Shown here: piece after piece, positions 51,001-62,286 of the stretch
Layout: each line of letters begins with the position of its first letter
Position numbering within the stretch: the stretch's first letter is position 1
NCBI GenBank assembly: GCA_035048485.1
Contig: CM068590.1
Coordinates: 4,147,093-4,211,092 of the forward strand
DNA length: 64,000 nucleotides
Source: Pteria penguin
Taxonomy: Eukaryota; Mollusca; Bivalvia; Pterioida; Pteriidae
Direction: 5' to 3'
Translations under genes and position numbers: made by a program
The notes under the pieces: model-generated
Told to the model about the DNA's origin: nothing
Database searches by the model: none
The model's input: only the letters and a program-made list of their open reading frames with translations

Positions 51001-52020
51001 GTAGATTAACCAGATGTATGTAGTACAGGATAGAAGTGAAGGTAAATTGGGAAGAGGGTGTGAGAGATCATGGAGTGGTTAACAAGATGTATGTAGTACA
51101 GGGAAGAAGCGAGGATAAATGGGGAAGAGGGTGTGAGATATCATGGAATGGTTAACCAGATGTATGTGGTACAGGGTAGAAGTGAGGGTAAATGGAAAAG
51201 AGGGTATGAGAGATCATGGAGTGGTTAACCAGATGTATGTGGTACAGGGTAGAAGTGAGGGTAAATGGAAAAGAAGGTATGAGAGATCATGGAATGGTTA
51301 ACCAGATATATGTGGTACAGGGTAGAAGAGAGGGTAAATGGGGAAGAGGGTATCAGAGATCATGGAGTGGTTAACCAGATGTATATGGTACAGGGTAGAA
51401 GAGAGGGTAAATGGGGAAGAGGGTATGAGAGATCATGGAGTGGTTAAACAGATGTATGTGGTACAGGATAAAAGCGATTGTAAATGGGGAAGAAGGTATG
51501 GGAGATGGTGGAGTGGTTAACCAGATGTATATGGTACAGGGTAGAAGTGAGGGTAAATGGGGAAAAGGGTATGAGTGCTCATGGAGTGGTTAACCAGATG
51601 TATGTGGTACAGGGTAGAAGTGAGGGGAAATGGGGAAGAATGTATGAGAGATCGACGAGTACTTAACCAGATGTATGTGGTACTGTGTGGAAGTGAAGGT
51701 AAACGGGAAGAGGGTATCAGAGATCGTGGAATGGTTAAAAGATGCATGCGGTATATAGTAGAAATGAAGGTAATAGAGGAAGAGGATGTGACAGATCGTG
51801 CAGTTGTTAAAAAGATATATGTGTTACAAGGTGAAAGTGAGGGTAAATAGTGAAGATGGTATGAGGAATCATTGACTGGTTTAGTAGATGCATTTGGTTC
51901 AGGGTAGAAATGATGGTAAATAGTGAAGAAGGTATGAGAGATCTATGAGTTGCCAACCAGATGTATGTGGTACATGGTAGAAGTGATGGTAAACTGTTAA
52001 GAGGTTATGAGATATCGTAG
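51001..52020 (+). repeat. 73-bp minisatellite, array 1 (about 14 copies)
   Basis: Units start 'gttaaccagatgtatgtggt' and continue with 'acagggtagaagtgagggta', an A/G-rich stretch and 'gagagatcatggagtg'. Spacing is 73 bp with occasional 1-2 bp changes. Later units are more diverged. The strand is purine-rich. Confidence 0.93.
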
Positions 52021-53469
52021 GGTGACATATATTTAACTTTAAGTACCTAAGGAGAGAGGGTTGGTGGAGTGAGTGAGTGAGTAAAACGGGAAGGAAAATA
52101 GTTTCAACTCCTTTGTATATCATTTCCATTATTCAGTACTGTCTATTTCTATCAGTTTCCTGCTTTTCGTACCCGGATGTCAGCGAGATATTTACCTTGA
52201 CTTACTGTCAAAGATTCACGTGTAAATCTTGTTATATCTTCATGAAATTTATTGATGCCCAAATTATTTTCCATCTGTTCACAAGTAGATAGTCATGCAT
52301 TGTCTAGCAAAACTAAAATGAATCTAAATAATTCAGGTATTTGATAGCATGTGACTTGTACTGCGTGGTAACATAATGTTCTATCGACAATTCGCCCTTC
52401 CACGGTTCGTAAAATAACGTGACATTCAGTCCTTTTAATTGTTCTATCTATGACGTTCTAAACAAATGCGCTGTTTGTCGGAGTTTTGTCGGACGTCATC
52501 ACAATAAAAAATTGTGTGTTGTGGAAGGGTGAATTTTATCAATCTATCTACATTATATCTTTGCTCTTCGTTTGTCATCCATGCTGTGATCCACTGATAA
52601 ATTATATCTCCTGTTTCTCAACATTTATTAAAAATAATATAGTGTACGTAGACAGCAGATGATGTTTACAGATAAGATAATATTGCATAGCCGTCAATCG
52701 GACAAAATTTGAAAACAGTGATTGTGGAAATATTTTTGAAGCAGAATTAGTACACATAGACTGACGGACAGACGGAGAAGTAATCTAAAGTATAATCGAG
52801 ATACTGAGATATGGATGAATGTATAGAAAGTATACAGAGCTGTTTCTCACATGGGAGCGCAGGACTGAAATATACAATGATTAAGAACAATAGTGTACAT
52901 TATTTATATGGATTATAAATCATGACACCCCTAAACCTGCTCCCCCCCCCCCCCACCCACCCACCCATCCCTTCTAGATCCGCTTTATCTTTCGTTGCAA
53001 AATTATTTTTGAAATCCGTTGTTTACAATTTCTTCTAATACATATCACAAGTAAAACCAATGTATTTATATTTCTTCTTTTTATGGGAGTTTAATTTCTC
53101 TAATTGCCTCCATTCTACAATTTCATAATCGACTACATGATGTTTCTTACGGGGCAACCATTTGATTTTATGGGAGGGGTGTGGACTTTGTCTATTTTCA
53201 GAGGTGCAATACCAAAAAAGTTACATTATTTTCTTACATCGCATGCCGGATTTTTTTTTTACAAAATCTTCCTCCTCCCCCCTCTCCTTTCCCAATCCCG
53301 ATAAAAATCAATCATTGCTACTTTATCATTACATATATGTAAACCGAATGTGAAATGATGAAGTCTCGTGTCAATGTTGATGCGTATTTCATACACATTT
53401 ATATCGGGTATATTATAGTTAGAAGATTTTTAGGAAATAATGTAACCCGGCAATATCCTGTTATCTACC

Positions 53470-53652
53470 CCCACAGCTTTCAATCGTTGTCTATATATAC
53501 TTTATGACTTCAAACATTGTTCACTGTAAGAAAGCTTGTTTATTGTTGTCAACGTATTGTGATGTACATTACCAATCATATATGTTATGTGTCATGCCCA
53601 CAAGGGCCCTAATTTGGTCAATAAATTCTATCTTATTCTATTCTATTCTATG
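53470..53652 (+). mobile_element. LINE-type retroelement 3' end with TTCTA tail
   Basis: The sequence 'cacaagggccctaatttgg' is followed by 'tcaataaattctatctta' and TTCTA repeats. A short 3' end closing in a TCTAT-type microsatellite is typical of CR1/L2-like LINEs. It lies in the part of copy B that is missing from copy A, so it probably inserted after the duplication. Confidence 0.6.
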
Positions 53653-53999
53653 GAATATAAATACGCATTTTGTAAGTAATAATTGAAGTCTATTTGACTA
53701 AGGTAACATATTGGAGTGTTTCTATTAAATTCCATTTGCTTTATTCCGTATTTTACAGAATAAATCGAGACATTGCAAAACATTTTGAAGACAACAGGGC
53801 AAATAACAAGATACTGCCTGTAATCCTCTTATTTTAAAAATTAACTAATCTCACTAACTATTGAAGACAAAATTAAAATATAGAGCTCTATGTACAGCAA
53901 TGAACGCACAACCCATTCGCAATGATTTTCCAAAAATGTGATGTTACATTACTTTTATCTTATATCAGTCGTCGGCAATCTGCGATTTAAATCAGTAGA

Positions 54000-54490
54000 T
54001 TAACCAGTGCAGGGTAAAAGTAAGGGTAAATGGGAAGAGGGTGTGAGAGATCGTGGAGTGGTTAACCAGATGTATATGGTAGAGGGTAGAAATGAAGTTA
54101 AATGGGGAAGAGGGTGTGAGAGATCTTGGAATGGTTAACCAGATGTATGCGGTACAGGGTAGAAGTGAGGGTAAATGAGGAAAAGGGTATGAGAGATCGG
54201 CGAGTAGTTAACCAGATATATGTGGTACAGGATAGAAGTGAGGGTAAATGGAGAAAAGTGCATGAGAGATCATGGAGTGGTTAACCAGGTGTATGTGGTA
54301 CAGGGCAGAAGTGATGGGAAAATGGGGAAGAGGGTTTGAGAGATCATGGAGTGGTTAACCATATAAATGAGGTACAGGGTAGAAGTGGGGTTAAATGGGG
54401 AAGATGGTATGAGAGATCTAGGAGTGGTTAACCAGATGTATGTGGTACAAGGTAGAAGTGAGGGTAAATGGGGAAGAGGGTATGAGCCCC
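54000..54490 (+). repeat. 73-bp minisatellite, array 2 (about 6-7 copies)
   Basis: Same unit as 51001-52020 ('gttaaccagatgtatgtggt', 'acagggtagaagtgagg', 'gagagatc'). It ends abruptly at about 54488, against the C-rich edge of a probable MITE. Confidence 0.92.
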
Positions 54491-54617
54491 CTCCCTTCCC
54501 TTTTCGCCACATATTTATTAATAAAAATTAAAATTTGGCACCAAAAATGGCTGAGTAGTTTGGCTAATACACATGTGCTCCCCTTCTCTTTCGGAAATCC
54601 TAGATCCGCCACTGATA
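54486..54617 (-). mobile_element. Probable MITE, terminus at the right
   Basis: On the minus strand it begins 'cagtggcggatctaggattt' and runs to a G-rich end that abuts the minisatellite. The same terminus motif is seen near 915-945. Pyrimidine-rich ends lie on both sides of an AT-rich centre; the left terminal repeat is not clear. Confidence 0.45.
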
Positions 54618-54659
54618 AATATTGTATACTTGTTACATTGTTCTAAAATTAATGAGTGT

Positions 54660-54704
<45 letters not shown>
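54660..54704. repeat. Poly-C followed by TC microsatellite
   Basis: A run of about 10 C, then TC repeats to 54704. It produces spurious Ser/Leu and Arg/Glu frames on the two strands. Confidence 0.95.
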
Positions 54705-54706
<2 letters not shown>

Positions 54707-55942
54707 GCACAGATCTGTCATTAAATCTGTTCCTCTGTTCTTACTTTTATGTCACTCAATCGGAAAAGCGGAAGGGGGAGAAGGAGGGTCATTACAACAA
54801 AATATTTTGCCCTAAGCTGGTTTTAAATTTTAGAATCTATACTGGAATTTAAGAACACAGATATAATTTAATACGTGAATACACCTCAACCCTTTTATCA
54901 TTTGGTCTAATGTAAATACATGGCGCTCTTTACTCGTACCTATAACGTAAAGCTCTATCGGCAATATTATCTACTTATCTACATTATATATTTCCTCCTA
55001 GTTTTGTGTGTCATCAATGCTATGAGCCACTGATAAGTTGTACGTCAGCAAGGTAAACCGAAACTAAGAACAATATCTAGATTTGATCACGACAAACACC
55101 TTATTAAAGAAATGTTTGCCTTGTAGTTATAAGATATTCCACTTACCCAGGGTTCAATTCATATTTAGTAATATGTGTCCTTCATCGTTGTTTATTTATT
55201 ATTCAAAACATACGTCTTAATTACATTGGCGGAATTTGGGGTATTGGGGTGGGGATAAGGGATTAGTTTGCTACCCCGGCAACCCCGTCTCTCCCTCTCA
55301 CCCTCGTGATGGTCCGAAAATATTACCAAAAAGTTTATTTATAACCATTTTTAGGACTGCACTCCCCTTTTTCCACACCAAATTGTATAAAACATTAGTC
55401 ATTCGAGACTGCAACCCCCCCCCCCCCCCTTCCCCAGTTTTTGAAATATTTCTAGATGGCATATGGATTATGGTTTGATTCAGTTATATCTATGTGCATA
55501 TTTCATTTTCACTTTTTCTGCTGAAGTCCATTCTTTGTGAATAGTAAACAAGAGTTATCCTTCTTTTATTTCAATGACAGTGTAAACATATTAGTACAGT
55601 TTACCTCCGTGTTATTGTTTATGATATGTCAATCATTAAATGCCACGCAACTTATGTAGTAAAAAATTATTATAACGCCTGTCTTACTTAACATGCTATT
55701 TTGAAGTAACCGCAAAGGACTGTTCAAACCCTAGATTTTTAATATTTTTTATTCTGATTAATGATTATATTAATTATTATGCTATCAATTAATATATGAT
55801 TTTAATATCCACCGTGAATAAATATTAATCTTAATCGATGGCTATTGTTTGTTAGTTGATTTTGCATTCACGTGCTTCTGACATAGTCAGTGAAGGATTT
55901 TCAGATGTTTGAAATAACAACAAAACATGTTTAATCTCGCTC
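54705..55942. other. Non-coding spacer
   Basis: AT-rich with a poly-C run at about 55414-55429 followed by 'tttttgaaatatttctagat', resembling the edges of the C-rich repeats above. No gene was recognised. Confidence 0.45.
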
Positions 55943-56061
55943 TTGTTGTCTCCAGGAATTAAGGCAGAATGCGAACAGCAGGTGGCCCATTATCCGGTTT
56001 CCAGGATCGTGTGCGTCACAATCAACGTGCTGAAGGAGGTGTGGCCGATAAGATAAAGAAC
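55943..56061 (+). CDS. Weak exon candidate after a good acceptor
   Basis: 'cttgttgtctccag' ends at about 55954 and is followed by an open frame (GIKAECEQQVAHYPVSRIVC..) up to a stop near 56058. Base composition is less AT-rich than its surroundings. No family is recognised and no start or donor is evident; it could be a terminal exon or chance. Confidence 0.2.
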
Positions 56062-56734
56062 AAAGAAAGAAACAAACAAACAAATCAAAAGAAAAGAAAA
56101 GAATAAAGCAAAAGAAACAGAAAATGAAATAAAACAAAAATATATTATATGAAATAAAGAAATGAATAAAGGAAAATATGTAACTTTTGATACGAATGCA
56201 CACAGACTGACGTATATCCTGTACTGTTTCTAACAAAGAAATTCCATCTATGTCAGCCCATTTGCCATCTATAGTCAATCCGTTTGATGACATTGGTTAT
56301 AAATTGTCATATGTAAGATTTTTGGCATATCCATATCTCAAGTGCGGCATGTTTTCTACCACTGAAAATGTCGCGTTTTAACCTTACAGTTACAGACGCA
56401 TACATCAAAGACTTCAATAACTACAGGTTAACATCTTTGGATCTTTAAAGATTCCATATACACCTGAGTTTTATTGGTGTTTGTAATACCACGCTTGAAA
56501 ACCTTGAATGATGTATATCTAGATTTATGTTGTAACGCTGGTGTCGATACAACGAATGACGCCATTATATGACGTCCTGAAATATGGCAAGAGAAATGGG
56601 GTAACCGCCTTTACGTGTATGCGTAGAGTTAATTCCCGATCCTTTAATTAGAAGAGGAAGAAGACATTTCGAATGGATGATGGGATATGACTTTGGTTTT
56701 ATCGTAAGCAATAATGCAAATTTTCAGTCAAATA
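56062..56734. other. Non-coding spacer with an A/G-rich tract
   Basis: A-rich/purine-rich sequence at 56060-56165 (aaagaaac-type units). This tract, read on the minus strand, extends a Phe-rich spurious open frame at 55931-56293. No gene was recognised. Confidence 0.4.
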
Positions 56735-57005
56735 TGTGCCTAGTGGTATCGCGCTCTCCTCCTATTCAGGAGGCCGGGGTTCCAGTCCCGCTCTGGTTAT
56801 GCTGGTGTTCCGTCCTTCAGATGAAACAGTAAAAACCGAGGCCCCGTGTCGTGGTATGCATGGCACGTTAAAGATCCCTCAATGCTTCGGGAGGGTCCCT
56901 TGCAAAGGTCAAAGTGTGTATGCCCCGCATCAGGCAGATGCTGTCACTATACACACGAAATATTGGTGGTTGTGACGTTAAACAATAATCAATCAATCAA
57001 TCAAT
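56735..57005 (+). mobile_element. tRNA-derived SINE with ATCA tail
   Basis: The A-box-like 'tgcctagtggtatcgcgc' and the B-box 'gggttccagtcccg' define a polymerase III promoter. A conserved body follows ('gccccgtgtcgtggtatg', 'cacgttaaagatccctca', 'gcttcggg'), then 'gctgtcacta' and a tail of 'aatcaatcaatcaat'. The body is shared with 61416-61702 and, decayed, with 34617-34790. SINEs with a conserved central domain are known across molluscs; I cannot assign the superfamily without a search. Confidence 0.85.
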
Positions 57006-58138
57006 ATAAACATTTTCAAATCCGCATTTGAATTCAATGAAGAATTATACATAGATTATATATATTTCAATATTTCCTCTTTGAAGAAAATAGTCTTGGT
57101 AAACAAAAGATTAAAAAATAAGATTTTACTTAGAAATTGAAGATAAATCTCGAGTAGTATACCTCATAACAAATCACGAATCTGGATCATCTAAGCGTTT
57201 GTGAAATAGTATCATTAACCCCATATGAAAAGGACGACAATTATGCTGTTGTTCAGGATGTTAGTGCATACCAAGTGCAGAGTGTTGCTAACTAGACTTT
57301 ATTTAGGATTTATCTTGTAGTTGTTATACTATAAGTTCTACCTTTATTGTGTATATTATTATGATGTGTATAGACATCTGCATTTTCACCAGTTAAAAAT
57401 CTCGCGAAATTTCAACATGAAAAAGGCAGTGTATTATTTAATACAATATTTTACTCTTTGTTTGTTTATAATAATCTCCATTTTAAAAAAGTTTTTCTAT
57501 TCAAATCTCGAGCTCCTTAACTGAAGATTCTGATTTTTTTTTTTTTTGTAGAAATGCAAAACGTAGTAATGATTAGTGCAGATGGTTAATTGGAAAAAGT
57601 GCCAGTCTTGTATTCTGATGGTTTCGCTAGCTACGAGTTTCACAAAAGTTAAAAGTCAATTTACAATTACATGTATAATGTATAAATTCAGTTCTTGCAG
57701 AACAAAATTATGATCAGTTTTAATTTTTTGATTGCAATTATTCAGATATATACTGACCAAATTATATATGAGCAAATTCATGGGAAATTATTGTGCGCAA
57801 GTTTAATTATAAGAAAGTAAATAATTCTCTTTTCAATCAATGCATTTCTACATACTTCAAGATGATTGTAGTGTCAGTTGCAAAATCTTAATAAATCTTA
57901 CACTTTTTCTGGTGTTTCCAACAATTGTTTTTAAGGCTGAATCATATACAAGTAAGTATATACATGAGTAAGGGATACAGAATTAAACTTTTCTTCTCAA
58001 AAATTTATGCCAAAAATTTATTGACTTAACATAAGATAATTATGATCGTAATATATGAGATCAGATATTCAAGTCATATAATTAAATATATGTATCACAC
58101 TATATTCAAGTAATATTGTAATTGTATTTTATACTTGC
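57006..58138. other. AT-rich non-coding spacer
   Basis: No gene was recognised. Just before the retroelement fragment the sequence ends 'attttatacttgcag', which resembles a splice acceptor but probably marks only the truncation point. Confidence 0.45.
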
Positions 58139-59330
58139 AGATATCTGGATGACATTTTGGTTATCGACAACCCTGAATTCGAACAATTTATATCAGAAAT
58201 TTATCCACCAGAGCTCACATTGAATAAAGCTAATACTTGAGATAAATCTACACCTTTCTTAGATTTAAACATCAAAATTATCAACCACCTAATATATACT
58301 AATATTTATGATAAACGTGAGGATTTTGGATTTCCTATTGTAAATTTCCCTTACTTGGATGGCGATGTCCCTCGACTCCCATCATATGGTATCTATATAT
58401 CTCAATTAGTTCAATTTGTCAGAGGCTGCACCGATGTTTTGGACTTTCATAAACGAAATTTACAAATTACTACGAAACTTTTAACTCAGGCTTACAGATA
58501 TCACAAGCTAAGAAAAACATTCGGCAAATTCTTCAGATCTTATTCAGAACTTCTATATAAATTTGGAAATATTTCTTTTCAACAGTATGTATCCAATGCA
58601 ATTTCCCATCCTTATTTTTACGGTGATCTCGTATATAAACTAAGGAAAGAAAAGGCTCCGATAACGTTATTTTATCATGTAATAAAATACTCAAATGTCT
58701 TCTAAATAGACAATATGATATTGAGATCATCAAAAAGACTATAGGTCTTGTATTTGGCCTCTCTACAGCCTTATGCAGACTTTTACTTGAACGTTGCACG
58801 CTGACTAACAGGGCGGTGGGGACTATATGGCGGGCCTTGTCCAAACCTCTTTCAGAGGAGACATGGTCCTGAACCTCGTCCCCTCTGACTGTTAGTCGGG
58901 ACTCCTACAGATCTAGGGTCTAAGCTCACTTTCAGACTGGCAGAGCACGGTTATCATGTTGGTGTCGCATATAATTTTATACCATTATGTATCTTAAAAT
59001 ACCTTACGTGTTTATATTTTTATGACCTCTCAATATGCGATACCTGTTGACCCTTGTTCTTTACATGAAGGATTTTTTGTAAATTTTTAAATGTACTTTC
59101 TTTGATTGTTCTGCTGTTACGGTGAGTGGGAAGGTGGGCCCGTAAACCGGTTAACCACACCATTTGTTTGGCTTTTGTCAAATTAAATGACCGTCCTAAG
59201 TCGGTATCGTAATTGCACTACAATCAAATATTTTTGTAATGTGATATATGTTCTAGTATATTATTTATATTCATGTATTGTATAGCTCTATGGTGACTTC
59301 TGCCACATAACTGAGCCAGTAACTCTTTTG
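58139..59330 (+). pseudogene. Retrotransposon reverse transcriptase, 5'-truncated and broken
   Basis: The frame begins RYLDDILVID, the YxDD catalytic motif of reverse transcriptases, followed by FISEIYPPELTLNKANT. An in-frame TGA lies at 58238. After it come FLDLNIKI, YDKREDFGFPIVNFP, DGDVPRLPSYGIYISQLV and YRYHKLRKTFGKFFRSYSEL. The frame stops at 58703. A frameshift near 58675 joins it to GLVFGLSTALCRLLLERCTL, ending at a TGA near 58868, and about 450 bp of 3' tail follow. Everything upstream of the catalytic motif is missing. It belongs to an invertebrate RT lineage; Penelope-like versus other non-LTR class is unresolved. It is inactive by three lesions: truncation, stop and frameshift. Confidence 0.85.
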
Positions 59331-61410
59331 AATTTACATGTATTCTGGTAGTTAACTCTTATATTGTTATTGATGAATAAATCGAAGTAAACCTATGACT
59401 TTTATATGGTATTTGTGATAGTTTTTCGGTAAAGAAAACCCGTTTTCACGATGTCAGGGTTTTGCAATTCCGTGTCTCCATACAAACTCCAGACAAAAAT
59501 TGTTTAAATATTCCAAAGTTGGTGTATCTTGTCATTATTTTATTGGTTCTATGTGATACCATGGACTCAATCGGGACGCAGCTTGCAATAAAACACATTT
59601 ATGTGAATAACGACTTTTGACTCAAGGGTCGCATGGAAAAATGACGTCGCAAAATCTTGACACAGCCTTTGAATTACTTATACAGATTTGACCATACTAC
59701 ATCTTTAGGGAATTAAAAACCAAATTACCTATATATAGTTTCAGAAAAACTTTTACCAATGTAGTCAAAATACAATGTAGTAGATGCCAGTGTGGTGGAA
59801 ATTCCAAACCTGCCTACAAGAACTTCAAAAAGGAGACGCAACTTCGTTAAAACAGGATTATGTTTCAGGGTCAATTTCTGACGAAGTAACATAGTAACAA
59901 ATTTTCAAACCACTCTTTTATAGTTTAGTGTATTGTACAAACAATTTGGCCCTTTCCATTGTTTCATACGCGTAACCGTACCCTGCAATACTCTAAAATA
60001 TCATTAAAAGACTGGAGTGTACTAGTAATGTATTCCAGTATAGAACTTGACTTTCTAATCATTTTTCCAAATGTTTAAAAGGTTTAAGGACAGTCATTGC
60101 CCGTGTCGCTTCAACAAATATTTCCAATTTGTATTTTTCTTTTATCTTGTGAGTAAGTTTCATTTCCAAGACATACCCATCACCAGACTGTGAAAATGTG
60201 TAAAAAATGATAACATGAAATTTCATTTTAAACCAAATAACTCTTAGCTTGCTCATAAAATTCATAAAGCACGGGTATTGTGTTTTGGTATTCATCATGC
60301 TCAAGCAAATGCATCTCACATTACCGTTCCCTCTCCGGTAGTGTACATGTTTAATACCATTGTGAGATAATACACAAATCCAGAAGTTGGTTTCAACATG
60401 GGAAAACCCAGAGTCCCTAATTCATTTGGAATTTTAACCAAAAACATTAATGTCATTGCACACCCGCCCCGCCCCCGATTCCCCCACCCCCCAACACAAG
60501 GAAAAACGTCTACATTCCGCCTTTCCTGCCTGGGACTTCCTTAAAGCATGTTGTAACCTCTTTCAAAGTAAATGGGACCTACCGTTATAACAATATCCAA
60601 TGTTATAATTCATTAATACAAATGTTCATACCGGCCCACATGTAATATTGACACTGTCACTGGCTACTTTGACAGTAGTACTACATTAAATCTACATATC
60701 TCTATTACATTGAATAAAACTAACCTAAAATCTATTTAAAATTATTATTTATACTAACCTCTACAGGGTTATAATATTGTTTTCTTAATGTTGCAGCGTT
60801 TGATTTAATAATTTGGCACATTTTTATCATCGCTTTTGCTAAAGGGGCTTTTCCCCCATTGACCTTTGACACGTTCCGCAAAGCGTGGATTCAATTATTA
60901 ACTTCAACTGTTCAACTGAAATCTAATTCACAACATATTAAAGATGATCACTCCTGACGCAAAATGCACACACCGCAAGCGGAGAAACCTCTACATCTAC
61001 GTATGTATATGGTTATCACATAAAACTACCCGACAAGATTTTCATGAAATTTATTGTATTGCATAACCACCCAGCTGTGCCATGGAGTGTTCGATCTGGA
61101 GATAAGCACGCTACCAATTAACATCGCTGGACAGCGAAATATTTCTTTTTGTTTGTTTCTTTGTTTTTGTTCTTTTTTTTTTTCTTATAGGTGATTTTCA
61201 GTTTCTTTTTTCTGGGGTGTGAATTCATACTGCTTTTAAAGTGACGTCAAGTACTGTAAACGTAGTTATTTCTGCTGGAGTAGATTTTGCGAAAATACAA
61301 ATCTGACATTTCGCACAATTCTGTATATTTTGCGGTATCGGGATCTTCCATTTTTCTTAATAAATGTTAATCAGAAACGCAATTTTTTGTGTCGCTGTTA
61401 AATATTAACA
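59331..61410. other. Long non-coding spacer
   Basis: No gene is firmly recognised. On the minus strand a frame at 60059-60319 includes a segment (SGDGYVLEMKLTHKIKEK..) that starts right after an acceptor-like 'acacattttcacag' and has coding-like composition, but it matches no family I know. A C-rich stretch lies at 60465-60495 and a T-rich one at 61150-61190. Confidence 0.4.
60059..60193 (-). CDS. Weak minus-strand exon candidate, unrecognised
   Basis: Read on the minus strand, 'tttttacacattttcacag' precedes an open frame of about 44 residues ending FKHLEK and a stop. The segment is charged and helical-looking (KIKEKYKLEIFVEATR). No start codon or partner exon was found. It could be a remnant of a repeat. 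Confidence 0.2.
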   Translation of the reverse strand, partial: SQSGDGYVLEMKLTHKIKEKYKLEIFVEATRAMTVLKPFKHLEK

Positions 61411-61415
61411 AGAAC

Positions 61416-61702
61416 CGATGCAGCGCAGTGGATGAGGTGGTAGGCTTGTGACTGTGAGGCCTGGGTTCGACTTTCGCCATTTTGTGCACCGGTGTCCTGT
61501 CCTTTTGATGAGACATTAAAATCCGAAGTCCCGTGTCATGGTAGGCGTGGCGCGTAAAAGATCCCTCACTGCTTCGGATGGTCCATTGCAAAGCTATGAA
61601 ATGTCTATGCAATGCATCAGGAAGGTGCTGTCACTAATGATATACATGTAATTAACCTGAAGTGACGTATAATGATAATGAATCGACTGATCAGTCAATC
61701 AA
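61416..61702 (+). mobile_element. tRNA-derived SINE with TCAA-type tail
   Basis: A-box-like 'cgatgcagcgcagtggatg' and B-box 'gggttcgactttcg', followed by the body shared with 56735-57005 ('cccgtgtcatggtaggcg', 'gcgcgtaaaagatccctc', 'gcttcgga') and ending 'gatcagtcaatcaatcac'. More diverged in the head than the other copy. Confidence 0.82.
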
Positions 61703-62093
61703 TCACGGTTAAAATCAACACCATCCAACATTGAGTTACTCTCTAGATAAGATGTGATTACTTATCTGTGATTAAATTTGTCACCAAATACACGTTCCTC
61801 ATACCGGGTATTCACCTCTTATGTTTTGATTATTTCACACCGTTAGGTACCTTTGCTTCTCCGTCTGGATTTTTTAGACGATCATGGTAATGGAAATACT
61901 GTTAATGAAAGCATTATATCCCCCTTCAATCATTTCAATCCTGCATTCACCATCAGAATATAACCACTTATAAATTACCACATCAAAATGTCTTCAATAA
62001 TGTTAAATTCCCCCTGTAAGAATAAAGTCGCAATAAACGACACATGTAAATATTTATAGGGAAAGATCAAATTCTATCAATGTGTTTTCTTTT
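61703..62093. other. Non-coding spacer
   Basis: AT-rich, ending in a long polypyrimidine tract immediately before the acceptor at 62107. Confidence 0.4.
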
Positions 62094-62107
62094 TTTTTTT
62101 TCTACAG

Positions 62108-62286
62108 CAGCTAATCTCATTGTGGCATTAACTGTACATGGTTACCATGATGCGAATCGAAATCATCCATTTCAATTAGTCTTTGAAATGCATAACCCTA
62201 AAGGAAGCGTTTTTATCGTTTGTATTCAATTGGAGTCCGTACGTCATTCATGTGCGACGCAATTCAAAGATTTCTATGCAGCATGA
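62108..62286 (+). CDS. Possible terminal exon, unrecognised
   Basis: A strong acceptor (about 18 pyrimidines then 'tacag' ending at 62106-62107) is followed by an open frame, ANLIVALTVHGYHDANRNHP.., of about 59 residues ending in a stop at 62284-62286. Composition is balanced compared with the flanks. No domain is recognised, no donor is needed if it is the last exon, and no upstream partner was found. A chance open frame remains possible. Confidence 0.3.

Larger units (their letters stand above)
49301..52080 (+). repeat. Diverged segmental duplication, copy A
   Basis: Pairs with about 52600-54490. Shared landmarks: 'tgtacgtagacagca' (49338 and 52646), 'cagagctgtttctcaca' (about 50206 and 52829), the poly-C run (about 50300 and 52942), 'ccccgataaaaat' (about 50676 and 53298) and 'atcagtagattaaccag' (about 50998 and 53993). 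Offsets are 2.6 to 3.3 kb because of insertions. Both copies end in the same 73-bp minisatellite. No gene was recognised in either copy. Confidence 0.75.
52600..54490 (+). repeat. Diverged segmental duplication, copy B
   Basis: Counterpart of 49301-52080. Relative to copy A it contains an insertion at about 53440-53830 that includes a retroelement 3' end, and it carries the shorter minisatellite array at 54000-54490. A third partial start is suggested by 54973-55035, which resembles 52548-52606. Confidence 0.72.

Noticed and set aside
51338..51850. Met/Trp/Val-rich repeat frames
   Set aside because: Created by the 73-bp minisatellite, which shifts frame between units.
55931..56293. Minus-strand 120-residue frame
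   Set aside because: Its central part is Phe/Ser low complexity from an A/G-rich tract; no family resemblance at either end.
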